DNA of 7,701 nt from an uncultured Phocaeicola sp. (GTDB taxonomy: Bacteria > Bacteroidota > Bacteroidia > Bacteroidales > Bacteroidaceae): the NCBI GenBank assembly GCA_948956705.1, contig CARCZS010000053.1:1-7701 (forward strand). The letters run 5' to 3'. Shown here in pieces: positions 1 through 4,186 of this stretch; the first letter of the stretch is position 1, and each line of letters begins with the position of its first letter. A program made the translations under genes and the position numbers. A model generated the notes under the pieces. The model made no database searches. It was not told where the DNA came from and saw only the letters and a program-made list of their open reading frames with translations.

Positions 1-2
1 AA

Positions 3-386
3 GACATGAAATGGAATGCCCGCTATCTGTTTGAATACGGACACGCCCTGCATAAGCTGCACAGGCATGAGGAATCGAATGTGGTTATGAAAGAGGCGTT
101 GCGGGTGAGCGGCGACCCGATGATATTGAACATAATAGGAAAGAACGAACAGGAGGCGGGTAATTATGCAGAGGCAGAATATTGGCTGATTCGTTCCACC
201 CATCGGTTGCCGGGCAGAATCTATCCTTATTTCCTGCTGGCAAAGCTATATGCGGAACCGGACTTTTATCAACGGGAGAAACTGGAGCAGGCTGCAAGGA
301 TGGTAATGGAGAAAGAGCCGAAGGTGCAATCCACGGCCATCAGGCAAATGAGGGAGGAAATAAAGAAGCTGACCGGCAAAGAGTAA
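3..386 (+). CDS. C-terminal part of a TPR-repeat protein (5' end outside the window)
   Basis: The frame is open from the first base, so the ATG at 6 is probably internal and the gene starts upstream. About 127 residues are visible and fold naturally into three tetratricopeptide-like helix pairs, at residues 4-37, 38-70 and 71-105 counted from that ATG, with small/aromatic spacing such as YGHALHKLHRHEES and NEQEAGNYAEAEYWL. There is no membrane segment in the visible part. Many Bacteroides O-antigen ligase/polymerase-like (Wzy_C) membrane proteins end in a TPR tail of this style, and the wording of these repeats resembles that group. That assignment is from memory of the family and cannot be tested without the N-terminal half. 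A hairpin terminator follows at 440-459. The TPR call is fairly sure; the ligase identity is only a suggestion. Confidence 0.7.
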   Translation, partial: DMKWNARYLFEYGHALHKLHRHEESNVVMKEALRVSGDPMILNIIGKNEQEAGNYAEAEYWLIRSTHRLPGRIYPYFLLAKLYAEPDFYQREKLEQAARMVMEKEPKVQSTAIRQMREEIKKLTGKE

Positions 387-439
387 AGCCTATGTTTTTT
401 CATCCTATTCCCTTTGTCAGACGAGCCATTCGATATTGC

Positions 440-459
440 TTCTTCACAGCCGTGAAGAA
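440..459 (+). terminator. Hairpin terminator candidate after the TPR gene
   Basis: An 8-bp perfect stem, TTCTTCAC (440-447) with GTGAAGAA (452-459), encloses a 4-base AGCC loop and is followed by T-rich sequence (CTCATTTTGATTT). It lies 54 bases after the TPR gene stop and just before the mnmA start signals, so it may separate the two transcripts. The T-tract is interrupted, so this is a candidate only. Confidence 0.45.
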
Positions 460-474
460 CTCATTTTGATTTCG

Positions 475-482
475 TATCTTTG
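475..482 (+). promoter_or_regulatory. Bacteroides-type -7 box for mnmA
   Basis: TATCTTTG matches the Bacteroides primary sigma-factor -7 consensus TAnnTTTG exactly. It ends only 5 bases before the mnmA ATG, so transcription would begin at or within a few bases of the start codon and the mRNA would be leaderless or nearly so. No TTTG -33 box is seen at the usual 19-21 base spacing; the nearest TTTG (465-468) is too close. The match could be chance. Confidence 0.4.
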
Positions 483-487
483 TCCCA

Positions 488-1534
488 ATGAAGCCAAACA
501 ATAAAGTTCTACTGGGAATGAGTGGAGGAACGGACAGCTCCGTTGCCGCCTTACTGTTACAGGATGCCGGGTACGAAGTGACCGGTGTCACTTTTCGTTT
601 TTATGAAAAAGAAGGAGATACGGAATATTTGGACGATGCACGGACTTTATGTGAACAACTGAAAATCAAGCATATCACCTACGACGTTCGCAATATATTC
701 CGAAAGACAATCATTGATTATTTTATCCGCGAATACATGGCCGGGCATACCCCTGTGCCTTGCACGCTCTGTAACAATTACCTCAAATGGCCACTTCTAC
801 AACAGTTGGCCGACGAATTGGGTATCTATCATTTTGCTACCGGTCACTATGTCCGCAAGCGTTTCATCGACGGATTTTACCACATCACTGCCGGAGCAGA
901 CCCTGACAAAGAACAGTCGTTCTTTTTATGGGGGCTTCCACAAGATATCCTGCAACGGATGTTGCTCCCGATGGGGGAACTCACCAAAACCCGTGTCCGC
1001 GAAATAGCCGAAGAACGAGGTTTCTTGAAGGCAGCCCGCAAACGTGACAGTCTGGGAGTGTGCTTCTGTCCCATGGACTATCGCACGTTTTTACGCCGCG
1101 AGCTGCCGGAAAATAGCATTAAGCCCGGCAAATTTTTCGATGAAACAGGAAACTTCATTGCATGGCACGAAGGTTATCCTTTCTATACCATCGGTCAGCG
1201 ACGGGGATTGGGGATTGATTTAAACCGTGCCGTCTTCGTAAAAGAGATATTTCCCGAAGAAAACAAAGTGATATTAAGTGATTTAAAAGCGTTGGAAAAA
1301 ACAGAAATGACATTGAAAGACTGGAATATCACAAATCCTGACGCATTGCTCTGCAAGGACGATGTGATTGTGAAAATACGCTATCGCAAGCAAGCTAATC
1401 GGTGCACAGTGACACTGCAAGCGGACAATACGCTCCACGTGCAACTGCACGAGCCGCTTACCGCCATTGCCACCGGACAGGCAGCCGCTTTTTATCGAGA
1501 AGACGTGGTGTTGGGAGGAGGAATTATCTTATAG
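488..1534 (+). CDS. mnmA: tRNA-specific 2-thiouridylase, MnmA family
   Basis: MnmA adenylates C2 of the wobble uridine of tRNA-Glu, -Gln and -Lys and replaces the oxygen with sulfur passed on from a cysteine desulfurase. It acts in the cytosol. At 348 residues the length is near normal for the family. The PP-loop SGGTDSS is at residues 12-18 (Thr replaces the usual Val), ATGHY at 117-121, KEQSFFLW at 141-148 and [11 protein letters not shown] at 233-243. Cysteines C92 and C95 form a CxxC (PCTLC) where E. coli has Asp99-x-x-Cys102, and C192 lies where E. coli has Cys199. An extra C194 makes GVCFC. The C-terminus ends in the usual GGGII motif. The ATG at 488 is chosen because the next Met, residue 11, would cut into the PP-loop strand. 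Bacteroides species carry several MnmA paralogues; which one this is cannot be told here. The TAG stop lies inside a REP-like hairpin. Confidence 0.93.
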   Translation: MKPNNKVLLGMSGGTDSSVAALLLQDAGYEVTGVTFRFYEKEGDTEYLDDARTLCEQLKIKHITYDVRNIFRKTIIDYFIREYMAGHTPVPCTLCNNYLKWPLLQQLADELGIYHFATGHYVRKRFIDGFYHITAGADPDKEQSFFLWGLPQDILQRMLLPMGELTKTRVREIAEERGFLKAARKRDSLGVCFCPMDYRTFLRRELPENSIKPGKFFDETGNFIAWHEGYPFYTIGQRRGLGIDLNRAVFVKEIFPEENKVILSDLKALEKTEMTLKDWNITNPDALLCKDDVIVKIRYRKQANRCTVTLQADNTLHVQLHEPLTAIATGQAAAFYREDVVLGGGIIL

Positions 1535-1711
1535 GGACAGACCTGTATGTCTGCTTGAATAATCAATAGCAGTCAACGGAGTATTGAGAGTATTATAATC
1601 TTCTCCTAAGAACTTACCATCATAAATATTAAACTTAGGATTACCAACTAAGGTATAATATTCTGCATTTGGTACAAACTCACTATACTGAGTTGCATAA
1701 GCATAAATGCT
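1529..1711 (-). pseudogene. Start-less coding remnant, 60 codons, product unknown
   Basis: On the minus strand, a stop-free frame runs from an in-frame TGA at 1712-1714 down to a TAA at 1529-1531. It encodes 60 residues with no Met. The sequence reads like real protein, with segments such as EFVPNAEYYTLVGNPKF and NIYDGKFLGEDYNTL rich in Tyr, Asn, Gly and Asp and using AT-rich codons. Its last nine or so residues (SSRHTGLSL) are encoded by the REP-like hairpin and the mnmA 3' end, so its own C-terminus is probably lost or replaced. It is visibly richer in A+T than mnmA. I do not recognise the family. It is best read as a fragment of a decayed gene that was convergent with mnmA; chance is not excluded in a frame this short. 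Confidence 0.45.
1532..1554. repeat. REP-like hairpin carrying the mnmA stop codon
   Basis: TAGGGACAGACCTGTATGTCTGC contains the stem CAGAC (1538-1542) and GTCTG (1549-1553) around a 6-base loop. Its first three bases are the mnmA stop codon. The layout TAGGG(A/G)CAG ... CTG is shared with the hairpin at 7666-7687, so the two look like copies of one short extragenic palindromic family. It could also serve as a weak terminator for mnmA. Copy number in the genome is unknown. Confidence 0.4.
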
Positions 1712-1729
1712 TCATAGAACGGAAAAAGA

Positions 1730-1798
1730 CCAAAGTGTTTCAAAAAGAGACCTAAGAGTTTTTCAAAAAGACTTAGGTCTTTTACTAAAACACTTTGG
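1730..1798. repeat. Long nested inverted repeat (hairpin)
   Basis: The outer arms CCAAAGTGTTT (1730-1740) and AAACACTTTGG (1788-1798) are perfectly complementary over 11 bp. The inner arms AGACCTAAG (1748-1756) and CTTAGGTCT (1772-1780) pair over 9 bp. The two arms are the same length, 27 bases each, with three more weak pairs next to the inner stem and a short unpaired stretch between stems, so a single 69-base hairpin can form. The 15-base loop is itself TTTTT-C-AAAAA-rich. The outer arm carries the AAAGTGTTTC motif found elsewhere in this intergenic region. It may be a transcription terminator, a structured RNA or a palindromic repeat element; nothing distinguishes these here. Confidence 0.65.
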
Positions 1799-1825
1799 AC
1801 TTTCAGGAAAAGACTTAGGTCTTTT
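1766..1825. repeat. Two direct copies of the palindrome AAAAGACTTAGGTCTTTT
   Basis: The 18-mer AAAAGACTTAGGTCTTTT occurs at 1766-1783 and again at 1808-1825, 42 bases apart. Each copy is a 7-bp stem (AAAAGAC with GTCTTTT) around a TTAG loop and ends in a TCTTTT tract, as intrinsic terminators do. The first copy overlaps the right inner arm of the larger 1730-1798 hairpin, so the two folds compete. This arrangement could act as tandem terminators for whatever is transcribed through the mnmA 3' region. Confidence 0.55.
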
Positions 1826-1900
1826 AAAAAAACTCTTCCATCTTTATTTCAAAACAAAAAGTGCAAAAAACAACTACAATTATCACAAGAAAGCATATTT

Positions 1901-1996
1901 TGCTCTCACCCTCTCACCTGCATCATCAAGAAGCCGATGAATAAAGTGTTTCAGTGGTGAGAGATAAGGGTGAGGGATGGGGTGATAGATGAGAGC
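1901..1996 (+). repeat. ~96-bp palindromic repeat element, left copy
   Basis: The element starts TGCTCTCA and ends TGAGAGC(A), giving an 8-bp terminal inverted repeat (1901-1908 with 1990-1997). Inside, CTCTCACC (1911-1918) pairs with GGTGAGAG (1956-1963), and CTCACCCT (1905-1912) with AGGGTGAG (1967-1974). It aligns without gaps to the complement of 2325-2420, matching in 72 of 96 columns by hand count; the conserved blocks are the two ends and the TTTCAG-GGTGAGAGAT core. It also contains the AAAGTGTTTCA motif of the tandem array. It resembles a MITE or long REP-type sequence; I know of no named family it belongs to. Confidence 0.7.
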
Positions 1997-2082
1997 ATAG
2001 CTCTTATTTTCGACTAATAATGTATATTTTCGGTATCCCTGTGTGCACACTTTTCCACATACGTGTGCACGCGCGCTTCCGT

Positions 2083-2170
2083 CGGCATGAAGTGTTTCAG
2101 CCTGCATAACAGAGTGTTTTATCCTGTCAAACAAAGTGTTTCACGACATCAAACAAAGTGTTTCAGGCTG
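2083..2170 (+). repeat. 22-bp-period tandem repeat array, four units
   Basis: Four units begin at 2083, 2105, 2127 and 2149, exactly 22 bases apart. The last two share the 17-mer TCAAACAAAGTGTTTCA exactly. The second matches it at 12 of 17 positions, and the first keeps GAAGTGTTTCA. Five-base linkers follow each copy (GCCTG, TCCTG, CGACA, GGCTG). A 22-bp period is about two helical turns, so a protein reading each copy would sit on one face of the DNA. An upstream GTGTGCAC pair (2041 and 2063) has the same spacing. The role is unknown; iteron-like or regulatory binding sites and a decaying repeat are all possible. Confidence 0.65.
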
Positions 2171-2188
2171 TTGAAACACTTTGTTTGA
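2149..2188. repeat. Perfect 17-bp inverted repeat closing the array
   Basis: TCAAACAAAGTGTTTCA (2149-2165) is followed, after the 6-base loop GGCTGT, by its exact complement TGAAACACTTTGTTTGA (2172-2188). The left arm is the last unit of the tandem array. A 17-bp perfect stem would form a stable hairpin in RNA or a cruciform in supercoiled DNA. No T-tract follows on the plus strand, so a terminator role is not indicated. Perfect conservation here, against decay in the outer units, suggests either recent origin or selection. Confidence 0.8.
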
Positions 2189-2324
2189 AAGAGTGAAACA
2201 ACCGACGCGAAAGCAGTCATTGTGCAACAGCGACATACGCAACAGAAAGAAGCAACGCCCATGTGTGTCAACTTGTATAAGAAAGAATGCACAAAATACG
2301 TTTTTTGCCCAAAATGAGAGAACT

Positions 2325-2420
2325 GTTCTCACCTTTTTGTCCATCTCTCACCCTCATCTCTCACCCCTGAAACCCTCTATTCATCAGGGATAAGGAGATG
2401 TGGGTGAGAGGGTGAGAGAA
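2325..2420 (-). repeat. ~96-bp palindromic repeat element, right copy (inverted)
   Basis: Read on the minus strand, this copy aligns gap-free to 1901-1996. The shared run CTCTCACCCTCTCACC (16 bases) sits near one end, and TTTCAG-GGTGAGAGAT followed by AGGGTGAG near the other. The termini here are GTTCTCACC (2325-2333) and GGTGAGAGAAC (2411-2421). The outer left end also forms the short palindrome GAGAACTGTTCTC (2318-2330), and TGAGAGAAC recurs at 2315-2323 and 2413-2421. The middle of the element is the least conserved part, as expected if selection or mobility acts on the ends. Confidence 0.7.
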
Positions 2421-2421
2421 C

Positions 2422-2526
2422 ACCCAACGCATATTTGATACCGGCATCGAATGACCACGGATTGATGTAATGGGCAGACATATTAAATTTACGCAAGAAC
2501 TTTTGCACAATCGCATATACTTTCCC
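2422..2526 (-). pseudogene. Truncated coding remnant next to the right repeat element
   Basis: On the minus strand, a frame opens after the TGA at 2527-2529 and reads through segments such as VYAIVQKFLRKFNMSAHY and INPWSFDAGIKYALG before entering the right repeat element at about 2421. There it continues as low-complexity SPSHPHLLIPDE to a TAG at 2377-2379. Residue use before the boundary looks like true protein, while the part inside the element does not. An overlapping longer frame starting at 2582 reads as Cys/Ser-rich noise and was set aside. No start codon is visible other than an internal ATG at 2481. The family is not recognised. It may be the tail of a gene cut by insertion of the repeat block. 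Confidence 0.35.
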
Positions 2527-2566
2527 TCATATATTGTGATACTGAATCCGTTTTTTTTGTTAATTG

Positions 2567-2599
2567 TTTGCCTATTCCACACATTAATTTATACCTTTG
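2567..2599 (+). promoter_or_regulatory. Bacteroides-type promoter of cysS
   Basis: A TTTG -33 box (2567-2570) is followed, after 21 bases, by TACCTTTG (2592-2599), an exact match to the -7 consensus TAnnTTTG. The expected transcription start is near 2604-2608, giving a 5' leader of roughly 12-16 bases before the ATG at 2620. This is the best promoter in the window. An 8-T run lies just upstream at 2551-2558. Confidence 0.7.
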
Positions 2600-2619
2600 C
2601 ATTTCTAATTGGATGAATT

Positions 2620-4101
2620 ATGGAAAATAAACTAACCATTTACAATACATTAAGTCGCAGAAAGGAACTTTTTGTTCCCCTCCATGCACCCCATGTAGGT
2701 ATGTATGTGTGCGGCCCTACAGTATACGGTGATGCCCATTTGGGACATGCTCGCCCGGCTATCACATTCGATATCCTGTTCCGTTATCTCACCCATCTGG
2801 GATATAAAGTGCGCTATGTGCGTAACATTACTGACGTGGGCCATTTGGAACATGATGCCGATGAAGGTGAAGACAAGATTGCAAAAAAAGCACGTCTTGA
2901 ACAACTGGAACCGATGGAAGTGGTGCAGTATTACCTGAACCGTTACCACAAAGCAATGGAAGCCCTCAACGTGCTTCCGCCCAGCATTGAGCCACATGCT
3001 TCAGGACATATCATCGAACAAATCCGTTTGGTGGAAGAAATTATGAAAAACGGATATGCTTACGAAAGTGAAGGCTCTGTCTACTTCGATGTAGCAAAAT
3101 ACAACAAAGACCATCACTACGGCAAGCTGTCGGGACGTAATCTGGACGATGTGCTGAACACAACCCGAGAATTGGACGGACAAAGTGAAAAGCATAATCC
3201 TGCCGACTTCGCCCTGTGGAAAGCAGCCCAACCGGAACATATCATGCGCTGGCCCAGCCCATGGAGCAACGGTTTCCCCGGATGGCATTGCGAATGTACT
3301 GCTATGGGTAAGAAATATCTGGGTGAACATTTCGACATCCACGGTGGGGGCATGGACCTGATTTTCCCGCACCACGAATGTGAAATTGCACAAAGTGTGG
3401 CTTCGCAGGGAGACGATATGGTTCACTATTGGATGCACAATAACATGATTACCATCAACGGACAGAAGATGGGTAAATCTTACCATAACTTTATTAACCT
3501 GGATGAATTCTTCAACGGGTCGCATGAACTGCTCACCCAAGCATATAGCCCGATGACCATCCGCTTCTTCATCCTTCAGGCACACTATCGCAGCACGGTA
3601 GACTTCAGCAATGAGGCCTTGCAAGCTGCAGAAAAAGGATTGCAACGCCTGCAAGAGGCTGTGAAAGGATTGGACCGCATCACTCCGGGTAAACAAACTA
3701 CCGGCATCGATGGCGTGAAAGAGCTTCGTGCCAAATGCTATGAAGCGATGAATGATGACCTCAACTCACCGATTGTCATCGCTCATCTGTTTGACGGAGC
3801 ACGAATGATTAATACGGTTCTCGACAAAAAAGCGACTATTTCGGAAGAAGACTTGGAAGAACTGAAAAGCTTATTCCCTCTTTTCATGTACGAAATTCTC
3901 GGTTTGAAAGAAGAAACGGCCAACAACGAGGCTCGTGAAGAGGCTTACGGAAAAGTGGTGGATATGCTGCTGGAACAACGTATGCAGGCGAAAGCCAATA
4001 AAGACTGGGCTACCAGCGACAAGATTCGCGACGAACTGGCCGCTTTGGGTTTTGAAGTGAAAGATACAAAAGACGGATTTACTTGGAAATTGAACAAGTA
4101 A
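2620..4101 (+). CDS. cysS: Cysteinyl-tRNA synthetase
   Basis: This class I aminoacyl-tRNA synthetase attaches cysteine to tRNA-Cys in the cytosol, in an ATP-dependent two-step reaction. At 493 residues it is a full-length enzyme, slightly longer than the ~460-residue E. coli protein. The HIGH signature appears as HLGH (40-43) within [10 protein letters not shown] and the KMSKS signature as KMGKS (283-287). The active-site zinc ligands correspond to C31 (CGPTVY), C226 (HCECTAM), H251 and E255 (FPHHECE). Extra cysteines C224 and C254 sit beside this site. The [16 protein letters not shown] insertion is of Bacteroidetes type. The C-terminus (about 435-493) forms the helical tRNA-binding region and ends in a small [13 protein letters not shown] motif. 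The ATG at 2620 fits the family N-terminus. It has its own promoter and a hairpin terminator 28 bases downstream, so it is probably monocistronic. Confidence 0.97.
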   Translation: MENKLTIYNTLSRRKELFVPLHAPHVGMYVCGPTVYGDAHLGHARPAITFDILFRYLTHLGYKVRYVRNITDVGHLEHDADEGEDKIAKKARLEQLEPMEVVQYYLNRYHKAMEALNVLPPSIEPHASGHIIEQIRLVEEIMKNGYAYESEGSVYFDVAKYNKDHHYGKLSGRNLDDVLNTTRELDGQSEKHNPADFALWKAAQPEHIMRWPSPWSNGFPGWHCECTAMGKKYLGEHFDIHGGGMDLIFPHHECEIAQSVASQGDDMVHYWMHNNMITINGQKMGKSYHNFINLDEFFNGSHELLTQAYSPMTIRFFILQAHYRSTVDFSNEALQAAEKGLQRLQEAVKGLDRITPGKQTTGIDGVKELRAKCYEAMNDDLNSPIVIAHLFDGARMINTVLDKKATISEEDLEELKSLFPLFMYEILGLKEETANNEAREEAYGKVVDMLLEQRMQAKANKDWATSDKIRDELAALGFEVKDTKDGFTWKLNK

Positions 4102-4128
4102 GTTGATGTCTCTATCCTTATTTCAGCT

Positions 4129-4165
4129 GAGGGTGTTAAAATGTCGTTTTCATTTTGACACCCTC
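4129..4165. terminator. Bidirectional hairpin terminator between cysS and the kinase gene
   Basis: GAGGGTGTTAAAATG (4129-4143) pairs with CATTTTGACACCCTC (4151-4165) over 15 positions, one being a G-U pair, around a 7-base TCGTTTT loop. It sits in the 85-base gap between the convergent cysS and histidine kinase stops, so it can end transcripts from both sides. No clean T-run follows on either strand, but the A/T-rich inner stem half is common in Bacteroides terminators. Confidence 0.75.
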
Positions 4166-4186
4166 CATATATAATATACAGACAAC

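Larger units (their letters stand above)
1893..2436. mobile_element. Candidate non-autonomous composite element bounded by 8-bp direct repeats
   Basis: The octamer GCATATTT abuts the left ~96-bp element at 1893-1900 and recurs at 2429-2436, eight bases beyond the right, inverted ~96-bp element. The block therefore has the form direct repeat, inverted-repeat end, interior with a tandem array, inverted-repeat end, direct repeat, as a transposed element with a target duplication would. It encodes no transposase, so any mobility would be non-autonomous. Removing the block with one octamer joins the minus-strand remnant frame of 2422-2526 to a short run ending in KYAFL and a stop. The 7-base gap (ACCCAAC, 2422-2428) between the right element and its octamer weakens the case, and 8-bp matches occur by chance in A+T-rich DNA. 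Confidence 0.35.
1535..2619. other. Long repeat-rich intergenic region between mnmA and cysS
   Basis: These ~1.1 kb contain no credible intact gene. In order they hold the minus-strand remnant (to 1711), a nested hairpin with two copies of an 18-bp palindrome (1730-1825), a plain A-rich stretch (1826-1892), the left ~96-bp element (1901-1996), an AT-rich stretch, a GTGTGCAC pair and a 22-bp tandem array (2041-2188), a stretch in which I see nothing firm (2190-2314), the right inverted ~96-bp element (2325-2420), a second minus-strand remnant (2422-2526) and the cysS promoter (2567-2599). The decamer AAAGTGTTTC or its complement recurs from 1732 to 2182, tying several of these parts together. 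Confidence 0.8.

Noticed and set aside
1707..1940. 77-codon frame on the plus strand
   Set aside because: It spans the nested hairpin, so its repeated KDLGLL wording comes from palindromic DNA rather than a gene.
1883..2134. 83-codon frame on the minus strand
   Set aside because: It runs through the left repeat element and part of the tandem array. The composition is repeat-driven, although its last residues KYAFL are noted in the insertion argument.
2083..2188. CRISPR array
   Set aside because: The units are 17-mers with 5-base linkers, partly degenerate, with no unique spacers of 30 bases or more and no cas gene nearby.
2192..2311. Short plus-strand frame containing VIVQQRHTQQKEA
   Set aside because: About 40 codons between stops with no start of its own and no clear protein-like pattern; not enough to call a gene or remnant.
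2181..2393. 70-codon frame on the plus strand
   Set aside because: It crosses the inverted repeat and the right 96-bp element and reads as low-complexity sequence.
1901..2420. Invertible DNA switch flanked by inverted repeats
   Set aside because: The arms are only ~75% identical, no invertase or promoter with a clear TAnnTTTG and -33 pair lies between them, and neither neighbour looks phase-variable.
2361..2582. 73-codon frame on the minus strand with an ATG
   Set aside because: It overlaps the cysS promoter and the right element. The translation is Cys/Ser/Met-rich with no recognisable fold, and the adjacent frame of 2422-2526 reads more like protein.
2650..2997. 115-codon frame on the minus strand
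   Set aside because: Antisense to the conserved catalytic N-terminus of cysS.
3001..3696. 231-codon frame on the minus strand
   Set aside because: It is fully antisense to cysS and its sequence is Cys/His/Phe-rich, as expected from the opposite strand of a strongly coding gene.
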